DNA of 64,000 nt from Celerinatantimonas diazotrophica. GTDB taxonomy: Bacteria; Pseudomonadota; Gammaproteobacteria; Enterobacterales; Celerinatantimonadaceae. Shown in pieces: positions 17,429 to 26,785 of the stretch (position 1 is the stretch's first letter; each line of letters begins with the position of its first letter). The DNA is taken from assembly GCF_004339545.1 (NCBI RefSeq), contig NZ_SMGD01000014.1, positions 114,109 to 178,108 of the forward strand. Reading direction: 5' to 3'. Both the position numbers and the translations under genes were made by a program. A model generated the notes under the pieces. It was not told the origin of the DNA and made no database searches. It saw nothing but the letters and a program-made list of their open reading frames with translations.

Positions 17429-18742
17429 TTAGAACATGCCTATCATCCAGGCAAAGGCAAACATGATCAGACCGACCGCCCACAAGCCAAAGAAGCTGTA
17501 GCGAATATGATCTCTGAGTTCGATATGAGTCAGACCTATACCCAAGTAGGTTGCAGGAACAAGTGGGCTGATCAGTAATGCCAGATTTTTACCGATCAGC
17601 ATCGCAATCGTCATGGTCAATCCGGTAATGCCGTAGTTTTCGCCGACTTTAATCGCTAATGGAAGAAGCCCGTAGAAGTATGAGTCGGTGCCGAGCATTG
17701 TGCCCAGAGGAAAGGCGATGACCCCCATAATGACATATAGGAAATGAGCAATTGAACTTGGAATGATTTGTAGTAGCGGTACCGTCATTGCTTCAAGCAT
17801 GCCGCTCTTGCCAAGAATACCAACCATAATGCCAGCGGCAAGCATAACCGATGCGACATCGAGTGCCACTGGAGCATGAGCTCTCATGCGACGTTTCTGT
17901 TCGTCGACGTTTGGATAGTTCACTATGAGTGCTGCACAGACACCAAGCATGAATGTGAAATAAGTCGGGAAGATACCAAGCAGAAGTATGACCAGCAGTG
18001 CGGCTGTGATACTCAGGTTAATCCAGGTGCGATTATAGCGTTTTAGTTTCAGAGCTGCTTCATCATGCTCTTTGAGTTCGACATCACCACTGACTTCATT
18101 GACCACCAGATCAACACGACCGGCATTGTGGAATTTTTTCTCCCGAATTGCCATGACGATAGCAAGCGCGACGGTTGCAAAAATACCCATGATTTGAATG
18201 GGGATCATGGTGTGCCATAAGGTGGTTGGATCAATTCCCAATACCAGGGCTGCGCGGGCCACTGGCCCTCCCCATGGAAGTAGGTTCATGACTCCCATAC
18301 CACAACCGACAATTAGCAGGAGTAAGTGCGGCCGGATATTTAGCTTTTTATACACGGGCAGCATCGCCGGTACGGTGACCAGTACAGTCGTTACTGTTGC
18401 ACCGTCAAGATGCGAGATAATACCGATAATTGCTGTTGCGATAGCTATCGCAACCACATTCGTTCCCGCTTTGGTCACCAGTTTATTCACCAGACCATCA
18501 AACATACCCGCATCAGACATAATGCCAAAAAATGTGACTGAGAAGATAAATAACACTGCCATTTTACTGGTCTTTTTTATGCCAAATTCAACAAAAGAAA
18601 CGACTTCGGTTACTGAAAATCCAGCCAGAAAAGCGGCGAGTACTGGTACTGTAATAAATACAACGACTGGTATAGTCCGTCCTTTAAACAGAAAATACAT
18701 GATGGTTGCCAACATCATGAATCCCGAAAATGCCATCAGCAT
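17429..18742 (-). CDS. CitMHS family citrate/metal-citrate transporter
   Basis: A 437-aa inner-membrane transporter with about 11-12 hydrophobic helices. It matches the CitMHS family (citrate with Mg2+ or Ca2+, proton coupled): N-terminal GFMMLATIMYFLFKGRTIPV, SHLDGATVTTVLVTVPAMLP near 110-130, and a glycine-rich GCGMGVMNLLPWGGP segment. A GGAGCAAATC ribosome site precedes the ATG. The upstream 260 bp are AT-rich and may carry CitB boxes. The acnB relic follows 51 bp downstream. Family well supported; exact metal-citrate preference unknown. Confidence 0.9.
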   Translation of the reverse strand: MLMAFSGFMMLATIMYFLFKGRTIPVVVFITVPVLAAFLAGFSVTEVVSFVEFGIKKTSKMAVLFIFSVTFFGIMSDAGMFDGLVNKLVTKAGTNVVAIAIATAIIGIISHLDGATVTTVLVTVPAMLPVYKKLNIRPHLLLLIVGCGMGVMNLLPWGGPVARAALVLGIDPTTLWHTMIPIQIMGIFATVALAIVMAIREKKFHNAGRVDLVVNEVSGDVELKEHDEAALKLKRYNRTWINLSITAALLVILLLGIFPTYFTFMLGVCAALIVNYPNVDEQKRRMRAHAPVALDVASVMLAAGIMVGILGKSGMLEAMTVPLLQIIPSSIAHFLYVIMGVIAFPLGTMLGTDSYFYGLLPLAIKVGENYGITGLTMTIAMLIGKNLALLISPLVPATYLGIGLTHIELRDHIRYSFFGLWAVGLIMFAFAWMIGMF

Positions 18743-18972
18743 GATTTGCTCCTTTATCGCGTAGGGTTTTATTTATTAGATTGGAGATAGTTTCAAAGAT
18801 TAGGCGGTAGCTAAATGTGAATTGACTCATATTGAATTTTTGTTTCTAAGGCGATAATGGTTTTTAAGTTATTAACTCGCCACAAAATATGAGAATGTCT
18901 TTAGATTGTCATAGACGATAAGGTTTCTTTAAGAGCTTCAGATAGGTTTGAACATGCGGTCAAATAGAACAT

Positions 18973-18999
18973 AAAAAAACCAGCCTTTTCAGGCTGGTT
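18973..18999 (-). terminator. Intrinsic terminator of the alcohol dehydrogenase gene
   Basis: Stem AACCAGCC / GGCTGGTT (18978-18985 and 18992-18999) with an A-run at 18973-18979, read on the minus strand as a hairpin with a U-tail just after the stop codon at 19007. Confidence 0.85.
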
Positions 19000-19006
19000 C
19001 GTTGAG

Positions 19007-20053
19007 TTAGGAGCAACTAATCACAACTTTCATTGCTTTTTCTTTTGCAGCATTGCCAAAGACCTCATAGGCATGCATAAACTCATTCGCATCAAAATGG
19101 TGTGTGACTAATCCATCGGGCTCAATGCTTTTATTTTTCGCTGTTAAGGCATTCAGCAACATTGGTGTACTGGTGGCATTGACCAAGCCGGTGGTGAGAT
19201 GGATATTTTTAATCCATAGATCTTGTAGTTGCAGATCAACACTTTGACCATGAACGCCAACATTGGCCAGATGCCCCCCTTTACCAACGATTTTCTGGCA
19301 AATATCAAAGGTGGCTGGTACGCCAACACATTCAACCGCAACTTCAACCCCATCCCCCTGAGTCAGCTCATCGATGCGCTGCTGAACATCTTCTTTTGCT
19401 GGGTTAATGGTTGTTGTTGCGCCAAACTGGCGGGCGACTTCAAGGCGATTATCATCGACATCAATCATGATAATTTCCGATGGCGAATAAAACTGACTGG
19501 TCATCATCGCCGCCATCCCAACGGGTCCTGCGCCTACAAACGCGACGCGGTCGCCAGGTTTGACTTGACCATTTAATACACCAATTTCAAAGCCAGTGGG
19601 CAGAATATCGCTGAGCATAATCGCCGAATCGTCATCAACCCCATCGGGAATTGGATACAGGCTGTTATCTGCATGAGGAATGCGGACGTAATCAGCTTGA
19701 GTTCCGTTAATTAAGTGACCTAAAATCCAGCCGCCATCTTCACAATGTGCGGGTAGCCCTTTTTTACAATAACGACAGCTTCCGCACGAAGTGATACAGG
19801 AAATAATGACTTTGTCGCCGACTTTAAAATGGCTAACAGAGCTGCCTACTGATTCAACAATCCCAATCCCTTCATGCCCTAAAGTTGTCCCTGATTCGAC
19901 CTCTGGCACATCGCCTTTTATGATATGTAGATCAGTTCCACATATCGTGGTTTTTAATACTTTGACTATTGCATCGGTTGGTAGATCAAGTTCTGGTTTT
20001 GCCACTTCATCATAACTAATCTTATTTGGACCGTGATAAACAACAGCTTTCAT
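19007..20053 (-). CDS. Zinc-dependent alcohol dehydrogenase (MDR family)
   Basis: A 348-aa medium-chain dehydrogenase. Catalytic zinc ligands C38 (ICGTDLH) and the GHE at 59-61 are present, as is the structural zinc cluster of four Cys (SCGSCRYCKKGLPAHC, about 92-107). The NAD-binding Rossmann motif is GAGPVGMAA near 174, with an acidic residue (IDVDDNR) favouring NAD over NADP. It resembles the clade that acts on short alcohols or formaldehyde-like substrates. It stands alone with its own terminator; physiological substrate unknown. Confidence 0.88.
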   Translation of the reverse strand: MKAVVYHGPNKISYDEVAKPELDLPTDAIVKVLKTTICGTDLHIIKGDVPEVESGTTLGHEGIGIVESVGSSVSHFKVGDKVIISCITSCGSCRYCKKGLPAHCEDGGWILGHLINGTQADYVRIPHADNSLYPIPDGVDDDSAIMLSDILPTGFEIGVLNGQVKPGDRVAFVGAGPVGMAAMMTSQFYSPSEIIMIDVDDNRLEVARQFGATTTINPAKEDVQQRIDELTQGDGVEVAVECVGVPATFDICQKIVGKGGHLANVGVHGQSVDLQLQDLWIKNIHLTTGLVNATSTPMLLNALTAKNKSIEPDGLVTHHFDANEFMHAYEVFGNAAKEKAMKVVISCS

Positions 20054-20291
20054 GGCTATTCCTCCATCGATAAAAGATATAGTTGTGTCACGTTATGCGT
20101 CGTGGAACGCATAAAGAAGGGCGATCATTCTAGTGTCCCTAGAACGCGGGCTCAGAGCTTGCAGCAGTGATTGGTGAGCCATGCTCGATAGACTCGAAGT
20201 TAAATTACTAGTAACAACCCTTCAACTTTAATTTAATCCTTTAAGAAAGAGATGTTGTGAGTTGTATCGCAGTTCCATTTGTATTTAGGCC

Positions 20292-21296
20292 TTAGGTCAA
20301 GCTGTGATTTTTCCGATTGAGGAATCCTACCAAAGAGAGCATCACGGGGACTTCAATTAATACACCTACAACGGTGGCCAAAGCGGCTCCTGAATGCAGC
20401 CCAAATAAAGATACAGCGACAGCCACTGCTAGTTCAAAAAAGTTTGAGGTGCCAATCAAGCAGGCCGGTGCTGCAATCTTATGCGGCAACTTTAATAGTT
20501 TTGCGCCGATGTAACCTAACCCGAAAATACCATAGGTCTGAATGAGGAGTGGGATTGCAATCAGGATAATAATCAGTGGGTTGTTGATAATGGTTTGTGC
20601 CTGCAAGGCAAACAAAATGACTACAGTTGCGAGTAATCCGATGATCGACCACGGTTTGAGTCTGGCGCACAACTGATTGAGTCGCGCTTTAGGCAATCGC
20701 GCTCGGGTAACCGCGCCGGCTGCCAGTGGCAATACAACATAGAGAATCACAGAGCTCAGCAAGGTTTGCCAAGGTATCACAATATCGCTAATGCCTAACA
20801 ATAGGGCCGTGATCGGGGCAAATGCGACAACCATAATGAGATCGTTTATTGCGACTTGTACTAAGGTGTAGTTAGGGTCACCCTTGGTCATCTGACTCCA
20901 GATAAATACCATCGCGGTGCACGGTGCCGCACCTAATAAGATCATCCCTGCGACATAGCTAGCGGCCTGGTGAGGATCGACCCATCTGGAAAATAGAACA
21001 TAGAAGAATAAGCTGCCCAATAGGGCCATGGTAAATGGTTTGATGAGCCAGTTGATGGCAATCGTTAATAACAGCCCCTTCGGCCGACGTTTAACTTCTT
21101 TAATGGCGTTGAAATCAATCTGTACCATCATTGGGTAGATCATGATCCAAATGAGTACCGCGACTATTAAATTAACGTGAGCATACTCAACAGTGGCGAT
21201 AAAGTTGAACAGGCCGGAAAATAGATTTCCTAAAAGCATTCCGGCAATGATGCTCAGCGCCACCCACAGTGATAAATATCTCTCAAAACGTCCCAT
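20292..21296 (-). CDS. acr3: Arsenite efflux transporter Acr3
   Basis: A 334-aa permease with ten predicted membrane helices that exports arsenite. The essential Cys of the family is seen at C126 in [13 protein letters not shown]. It is the last gene of the minus-strand ars operon, 10 bp after arsC. The start [20 protein letters not shown] is typical of Acr3/ArsB-type (BASS-related) pumps. Confidence 0.93.
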   Translation of the reverse strand: MGRFERYLSLWVALSIIAGMLLGNLFSGLFNFIATVEYAHVNLIVAVLIWIMIYPMMVQIDFNAIKEVKRRPKGLLLTIAINWLIKPFTMALLGSLFFYVLFSRWVDPHQAASYVAGMILLGAAPCTAMVFIWSQMTKGDPNYTLVQVAINDLIMVVAFAPITALLLGISDIVIPWQTLLSSVILYVVLPLAAGAVTRARLPKARLNQLCARLKPWSIIGLLATVVILFALQAQTIINNPLIIILIAIPLLIQTYGIFGLGYIGAKLLKLPHKIAAPACLIGTSNFFELAVAVAVSLFGLHSGAALATVVGVLIEVPVMLSLVGFLNRKNHSLT

Positions 21297-21306
21297 CGGA
21301 TAACCT

Positions 21307-21780
21307 TTAAGATTTAATACGTGCGCCGCAGCGTTGCAAGGCGTCTTGCCAGTTGGCTTGATTTAACATGGCTATCTGTTTTAGTACGGTTACTCGCTCT
21401 TGAATGGTTTGAATGGTCTGGAGAAAGGCTTCTTCTATGATTGTTTCATCACCCTCTAACTTTGATGGATCAGTGAGTCCCCAGTGCACTTGTAAAGCGT
21501 TGCCAAACCAGACGGGGCAACTTTCTTGGGCCGCATGATCACAGACGGTAATCACAACATCTGGGGCAAATGAGCTCATATCATCCCAAGACTGACTTTG
21601 CAGGTTGTCAGTGGGGATCCCAACCTGTTGCAGGTATTTCACCGATAACGGATGGACTCGTCCAGCAGGCTGGCTTCCAGCACTTTTCGCCTCTAGCAGA
21701 TCACCACCGTAATAGTGGGTGATGGCTTCGCTTAAAATGCTACGGCAACGGTTATGGGTGCAAATATAAAGAATTTTCAT
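21307..21780 (-). CDS. arsC: Arsenate reductase (LMW-phosphatase type)
   Basis: A 157-aa enzyme reducing arsenate to arsenite for Acr3. It belongs to the low-molecular-weight phosphatase fold, shown by the P-loop CTHNRCR at C7, with redox cysteines C80 (TVCDHA) and C88 (ESCP). This three-Cys layout is that of thioredoxin-linked ArsC enzymes. It overlaps arsR by 4 bp (ATGA). Confidence 0.92.
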   Translation of the reverse strand: MKILYICTHNRCRSILSEAITHYYGGDLLEAKSAGSQPAGRVHPLSVKYLQQVGIPTDNLQSQSWDDMSSFAPDVVITVCDHAAQESCPVWFGNALQVHWGLTDPSKLEGDETIIEEAFLQTIQTIQERVTVLKQIAMLNQANWQDALQRCGARIKS

Positions 21781-22115
21781 GAGGGGGTCTCACAAGTCGT
21801 TAAGCTGTTCGTAAGTCGTTGATTACATTTTGATAAATAATTAGGTTGTGAGAGGAGTGCTTGTTGTAACAGTGTGACGACCCATTCAGCTAAGTCCGGC
21901 GCAAGCTGATAGTAGCGCCATTTGCCATGTTGTGCGTCTTGCACTAATTGGGCTTGACGCAGCATCGCTAAATGCCGAGAGACCTTGGGTTGCGATAACT
22001 GCAAGGCATCGGTGAGATGGCACACACATAACTGGCTATTTTGAGTCAGCAACAACAGTATCTTAAGACGCGTGTCATCGGCTAATAATTTAAATAATTT
22101 TAATGGTTCTATCAT
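21777..22115 (-). CDS. arsR: Arsenical-resistance repressor ArsR
   Basis: A 112-aa winged-helix SmtB/ArsR repressor that leaves DNA when bound by As(III). The metal-site cysteines C30 and C32 (QLCVCHL) and recognition helix SQPKVSRHLAMLRQAQLV are visible. Its GAGGAG ribosome site is part of the long inverted repeat just upstream, so operator binding could also block translation initiation region access. Confidence 0.93.
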   Translation of the reverse strand: MIEPLKLFKLLADDTRLKILLLLTQNSQLCVCHLTDALQLSQPKVSRHLAMLRQAQLVQDAQHGKWRYYQLAPDLAEWVVTLLQQALLSQPNYLSKCNQRLTNSLTTCETPS

Positions 22116-22120
22116 TATGA

Positions 22121-22160
22121 CTCCTCAAACATATATGAAATATCATATATGTTTGAGGAG
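22121..22160. promoter_or_regulatory. ArsR operator candidate: perfect 18-bp inverted repeat
   Basis: Arms CTCCTCAAACATATATGA (22121-22138) and its exact reverse complement (22143-22160) are separated by 4 bp. The centre ATATATGA-n4-TCATATAT is the type of AT-rich dyad used by ArsR repressors; the outer arm holds the arsR ribosome site. It lies 5 bp upstream of the arsR start, between the MFS gene and arsR. Confidence 0.8.
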
Positions 22161-22227
22161 ATGTCAAAACAAATTATTGTGGCGTGCACACGAACCGCCG
22201 TTATTTCAGCGTCAACTGCGTGATATT

Positions 22228-23463
22228 TCATTTGCTGGCTTGAAATGACGAGTCGGAAGGGTTAGCAAAAATAAAATAACCGATGGCGATTAAAGCGGCA
22301 AAAATTCCGGATGCAGCGCCAATGGCTAATCCCCAGCGAGCGCCAAAATGGTTGATCACCCAGCCGGCAATCGGCGCTCCCAAAGGTGTGCCTCCCATCA
22401 TAATGGCCATGCGAATGGCGATGACTCGTCCACGCATTGATTGTTCGGTTGATAGTTGCATCAAGCTATTGTTGTTGTTATTAAAAATCAGAGCCGCTAG
22501 TCCAACGATGATCAAAATCACGGCAAACCAGCCATAGCTGGGAGCGAGGGCTGCCCAAGTGCAGCCAATCCCAAACAACAAGGCACTGAAGAGCAAGTTA
22601 CGCATATGCGGTTTTTCTTGAATCGCACAGAGGATGGCGCCACTGATGGTTCCTATTGCCATGCAGGAGGATAAAAATCCGTAGCCCTTCGCCCCAGTAT
22701 GAAATACCGATGCCGCCATTGTCGAAATATACAATGGGAAATTCATACCGAAGGTGCCGATGATAAATGTCATTAACAAAATGGTTCGCAGATCTCGACG
22801 ATGACAAACATAGCTAAATCCAGCGGTTAGACTCCCTTTGGTACGCAGTGGCCGAGTCAGTGGGAAGAACAAGGCTGGGCGCATCAATTTGAGCGAGGCT
22901 AAAACAGCTAGGAATGATGCAGCATTGATGATAAATGCCCAACCAGTGCCTACGGCGGCAATGATGAGCCCTGCTACTGCCGGTCCAATCATCCGGGCGG
23001 CATTAAAAGAGGTTGAATTTAATGAAATTGCGTTGCTCAGGTAGCTATCACCCACCAGCTCGCCTACGAAGGTCTGGCGTGTTGGTGCATCAATGGCTGC
23101 CGTGCAGCCAAATAGAAATGCTAAAAGATATACTTCCCAAAGTGTGATAACGCCTGTGACGGTCAGTGTGCCTAATATCAGGGCAAGCACACATAAAATA
23201 CCTTGGGTGACCATCATCAGCTTATGGCGGTTAAAGTAATCGGCACAAAAACCACTGACGGGGAGTAATAATAATTGTGGGCCAAATTGGCAAGCCATCA
23301 CAATGCCAACAGCGGCTGCATCATGGTGGGTTAATTGCGTGAGGACGAGCCAATCTTGAGCGGTCCGTTGCATCCATGTCCCAATATTGGAGATCAGCGC
23401 CCCGATTGCCCAAAGGCGAAAATTCAAGCTGTAAAATGAGCGAAAAAAACGAGAATGGAACAT
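22228..23463 (-). CDS. MFS transporter (DHA3/EntS-like)
   Basis: A 411-aa major facilitator with 12 predicted helices. It opens with FRLWAIGALISNIGTWMQRTAQ and has DAPTRQTFVGELV after helix 4, typical of the MFS_3/EntS-type group. It is transcribed toward the ars operon, with its end 112 bp before arsR, so it may share transcription or only be a neighbour. It is not the organoarsenical exporter ArsJ by its looks and lacks the partner GAPDH gene. Substrate unknown. Confidence 0.8.
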   Translation of the reverse strand: MFHSRFFRSFYSLNFRLWAIGALISNIGTWMQRTAQDWLVLTQLTHHDAAAVGIVMACQFGPQLLLLPVSGFCADYFNRHKLMMVTQGILCVLALILGTLTVTGVITLWEVYLLAFLFGCTAAIDAPTRQTFVGELVGDSYLSNAISLNSTSFNAARMIGPAVAGLIIAAVGTGWAFIINAASFLAVLASLKLMRPALFFPLTRPLRTKGSLTAGFSYVCHRRDLRTILLMTFIIGTFGMNFPLYISTMAASVFHTGAKGYGFLSSCMAIGTISGAILCAIQEKPHMRNLLFSALLFGIGCTWAALAPSYGWFAVILIIVGLAALIFNNNNNSLMQLSTEQSMRGRVIAIRMAIMMGGTPLGAPIAGWVINHFGARWGLAIGAASGIFAALIAIGYFIFANPSDSSFQASK

Positions 23464-23823
23464 GGTGGCTACCGTATGGATAAAGAGGTCATCGTGAGTT
23501 GTGCGTTAGTTAATCTGTCTAAAGGGTCAGCTCGTGCGTATGGCATCATGATGCATAGCAAACTACTGAATGCATTATACAATGAATAGATATTTACTCA
23601 TAACTATATTTATATGCAGTGAGAATGAGTCGCTGTTCTCTTCGATAAAGTTTTGTGGGCATCAAACTATGCATTGATAGTGCGTGATTTTTCACCGCTA
23701 TCTGCGCCTCTAACATCAAATTAACATAATATTTTGCATTTGTTTTACATTGACCGCGTAACAACGCAAAGGAACGCTTCATCGATTAAGGCGATGTTGT
23801 CACTTATCCTTAAGGAGATTTTT
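23464..23823. other. Divergent intergenic region upstream of gabD
   Basis: About 360 bp, AT-rich and without a convincing gene, between the MFS gene and gabD. It must hold the gabD promoter; the strip TTACATTGACC at about 23742 could be part of a -35. No clear operator was found. Confidence 0.4.
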
Positions 23824-25275
23824 ATGCAGTTATCGGATCCTTCGTTACTTTGTCATCAATCATTTATTGATGGAAAGTGGTGTGATGCGGCTGATGGTCG
23901 GCAGTTTACAGTATACAACCCTGCAACCGGCGAATCGTTAGCCGAGGTCGCCGATTGTGCTCAAATCGAGACTGAACAAGCCATTCGTGCGGCGCAAGAA
24001 GCTTTGAACGAATGGCGAGCGCTCACCGCAAAGGTGCGTGCCAACTATCTGCGCCAATGGTTTGAGCTAATTCAGGCGAACCAGCAGGATTTAGCCATAT
24101 TGATGACCTTAGAGCAGGGCAAAGCCCTGACAGAGGCGCAAGGTGAAGTTGCCTATGGCGCATCCTTTGTGGAATGGTTTGCTGAAGAGGGCAAACGCCA
24201 GTATGGCGAAGTGATCCCTGCAACGAATTCTAAACAGCGCCTGCTCACTATTCGACAGCCCATTGGTGTGGTCGCAGCGATTACGCCATGGAACTTCCCC
24301 ATTGCGATGATTACCCGTAAAGCAGCTCCGGCACTTGCAGCAGGTTGCACCATGGTGATTAAACCTTCTGAAGAGACACCGCTGTGTGCCTTGGCGTTAG
24401 CTCAACTTGCTGACCGTGCAGGGATTCCAGCTGGTGTTCTTAATATTGTTGTTGGCCGTGATTCCAAAGTGATTGGTGAGACGTTGACGAGTAGTTCGAT
24501 TGTTCGAAAACTCAGTTTTACCGGCTCAACGCCTGTGGGCAAATTTTTGCTGCAACAGTGCGCCGATACAGTCAAACGCACGTCGATGGAACTTGGCGGG
24601 AATGCACCTTTTATCGTGTTTGATGATGCGGATTTAGATAAAGCGGTCGAAGGCGTATTGGCGAGTAAATATCGTAATAGTGGCCAAACCTGCGTTTGTG
24701 CCAACCGAATTTTAGTGCAATCGGGTGTATATGATGCGTTTTGCGAAAAACTGGTGCAAGCCGTGCAGTCTTTCAAGTTGGGCAATGGACTTGAGCCTGG
24801 AGTGAACATGGGGCCTCTGATTAATCAAGCCGCAATCGATAAGGTTGAGCTGTTGGTTGCGCAAGCCATCAGTGCCGGAGCTCAAGTGCGTCTTGGCGGA
24901 CAAGCGCAAACCGATAGTTTGTTCTATCAGCCAACGGTTTTAACCGAGGTAAGCGCTGAGATGGATATCTTTCATCATGAAATTTTTGGCCCTGTGGCAC
25001 CGTTGGTGCGTTTTGACAGTGAGCAGCAAGCGATTGAGCTTGCCAATCATACGCCTTTTGGTTTGGCCGCCTATTTTTATGCCCGTGATATGAGTCGTAT
25101 TTGGCGGGTTAGTGAAGCGCTTGAATATGGCATGGTGGGGATCAATGAAGGGCTTATTTCTAATGAAGTCGCGCCATTTGGTGGGGTTAAAGAATCGGGG
25201 ATAGGGCGTGAAGGTTCTCGCCACGGGATTGATGAATACAGTGAAATCAAATATTTATGTATGAGCGTTGATTAA
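23824..25275 (+). CDS. gabD: Succinate-semialdehyde dehydrogenase
   Basis: A 483-aa aldehyde dehydrogenase oxidising succinate semialdehyde (from GABA) to succinate with NAD(P). I chose the ATG at 23824 because AAGGAG lies 8 nt before it and the length then equals E. coli GabD; a longer frame upstream has no ribosome site. Active-site parts: PWNFPIAM, FTGSTPVGK, catalytic Glu in ELGGNAPFIVFDDAD and catalytic Cys in NSGQTCVCANR. Forms an operon with gabT 26 bp downstream. Confidence 0.95.
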   Translation: MQLSDPSLLCHQSFIDGKWCDAADGRQFTVYNPATGESLAEVADCAQIETEQAIRAAQEALNEWRALTAKVRANYLRQWFELIQANQQDLAILMTLEQGKALTEAQGEVAYGASFVEWFAEEGKRQYGEVIPATNSKQRLLTIRQPIGVVAAITPWNFPIAMITRKAAPALAAGCTMVIKPSEETPLCALALAQLADRAGIPAGVLNIVVGRDSKVIGETLTSSSIVRKLSFTGSTPVGKFLLQQCADTVKRTSMELGGNAPFIVFDDADLDKAVEGVLASKYRNSGQTCVCANRILVQSGVYDAFCEKLVQAVQSFKLGNGLEPGVNMGPLINQAAIDKVELLVAQAISAGAQVRLGGQAQTDSLFYQPTVLTEVSAEMDIFHHEIFGPVAPLVRFDSEQQAIELANHTPFGLAAYFYARDMSRIWRVSEALEYGMVGINEGLISNEVAPFGGVKESGIGREGSRHGIDEYSEIKYLCMSVD

Positions 25276-25301
25276 CGCTTGATAATTTGGAGTATCGATT
25301 A

Positions 25302-26579
25302 ATGACAAATCAGGAATTGGCACAACGTCGGCAGCAGGCGTTCGCCGCAGGCCAAAGCAATGCGTTCGATATTTTTATTGATCGGGCTGAAAACGCGCAA
25401 TATTGGGATACTGAAGGGAATCGCTATATTGATTTAGGTGCAGGGATCGCGGTGCTTAATACCGGCCATCGTCACCCTAAAGTGCTCGCAGCCGTCAAAG
25501 AACAGCTGGAACATGTCACTCATACTTGTATGACTGTGACGCCTTATGCGCCAGCCGTTGAATTGGCTGAAAAGCTCAATCAATTAGCCCCTGGGCCCAG
25601 CCGTAAAAAAACGGCGCTGTTTTCCTCGGGTTCTGAAGCGATTGAAAATGCGATTAAAATTGCTCGCCATTATACCAAACGCAGTGGCGTGATTGCCTTT
25701 GATGGTGGGTTTCATGGGCGCACCGCGATGGCGATGGCACTGACCGGCAAAGTGAATCCTTATAAAAAAGGGTTCGGACCATTCCCAGCAGAGATTTATC
25801 ACGTCCCCTATCCAAATGCTTATTTGGGCATTAGCGAGCATCAAGCCATCGAGGCCATTGAAACGCGCTTTAAAGTGGATATTGAACCTGAGCGTGTGGC
25901 AGCCATTGTGGTTGAACCTGTGCAAGGTGAAGGTGGTTTTTATCGTGCCCCTGCCAGCTTTTTAAAAGCACTGCGTCAGTTATGCGATCAGCACGGCATT
26001 GTATTGATCATTGATGAAATTCAATCTGGTTTTGCTCGTACCGGTAAATTGTTCGCTTGTGAATATGCCGAAGTTGAACCTGATTTAATGACGATTGCTA
26101 AAGGTCTGGGCGGCGGATTCCCTCTCTCTGGTGTGGTGGGTAAAGCGGAAATTATGGACTCGCCACAACCGGGCGGATTAGGCGGTACTTATGGTGGTTC
26201 TCCGATTGCCTGTGCAGCCGCTTTAGCGGTGCTGGAAGTCATCGACGAAGAACAATTATGTGAGCGAGCTTTGAGTATCGGTGAACAACTCACGGGGCGC
26301 TTAAACAACTTGCAACAACGTCATCCAGCGCTGATTGGGGATGTCCGCCATTTAGGGGCAATGGTTGCCTTTGAACTGGTGCATGACGGTGATGCGCAAC
26401 GACCTAACCCCGAATTAACCAAAGCGATTGTGGCTGAATCGGCGAAAAAAGGGCTGATCTTGTTGTCATGTGGTACGCGAGGCAATGTGATTCGCTTGTT
26501 GCCGGCACTTACTGCGCCAGTCGAAATTTTAGACGAAGCGATGGATATTCTCTCGGATGTGATGGCTTCACTCGCCTAG
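25302..26579 (+). CDS. gabT: 4-aminobutyrate aminotransferase
   Basis: A 425-aa class III PLP aminotransferase moving the amino group of GABA to 2-oxoglutarate. PLP parts: SGSEAIENAIKIAR, FDGGFHGRT, IIDEIQSGFARTGK (Asp holding the ring nitrogen) and the Schiff-base Lys in TIAKGLGGGFPLSG. The ATG at 25302 with GGAG 9 nt upstream gives the usual length; a TTG five codons earlier is less likely. Follows gabD in the same operon. Confidence 0.95.
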   Translation: MTNQELAQRRQQAFAAGQSNAFDIFIDRAENAQYWDTEGNRYIDLGAGIAVLNTGHRHPKVLAAVKEQLEHVTHTCMTVTPYAPAVELAEKLNQLAPGPSRKKTALFSSGSEAIENAIKIARHYTKRSGVIAFDGGFHGRTAMAMALTGKVNPYKKGFGPFPAEIYHVPYPNAYLGISEHQAIEAIETRFKVDIEPERVAAIVVEPVQGEGGFYRAPASFLKALRQLCDQHGIVLIIDEIQSGFARTGKLFACEYAEVEPDLMTIAKGLGGGFPLSGVVGKAEIMDSPQPGGLGGTYGGSPIACAAALAVLEVIDEEQLCERALSIGEQLTGRLNNLQQRHPALIGDVRHLGAMVAFELVHDGDAQRPNPELTKAIVAESAKKGLILLSCGTRGNVIRLLPALTAPVEILDEAMDILSDVMASLA

Positions 26580-26785
26580 CGACGATTTAGACGATGGCTT
26601 GAGGATGGCTATTGTTTGAATATTCCCATGTAGATGCGTTTTGAGAGCAGGCGTGTCTATGTGGCATCCTCACTAAGAACCATGAAAATATAAAAAACCT
26701 AATAATAACAATCCATTATAAAAATAGATGTCAAAAATGAATAACAAATCACACAACATCAACAACCAAAACTGGGATATTCGTT

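Noticed and set aside
22228..23463. ArsJ organoarsenical exporter
   Set aside because: The sequence looks like the EntS/DHA3 MFS group and the partner GAPDH gene typical of ArsJ is missing.
23734..23823. Extended N-terminus of gabD
   Set aside because: The extra 30 residues have no ribosome site and the ATG at 23824 with AAGGAG gives the normal family length.
24402..24809. Long open frame on the minus strand inside gabD
   Set aside because: It is antisense to a gene with complete catalytic motifs, has no ribosome site and gives a low-complexity product.
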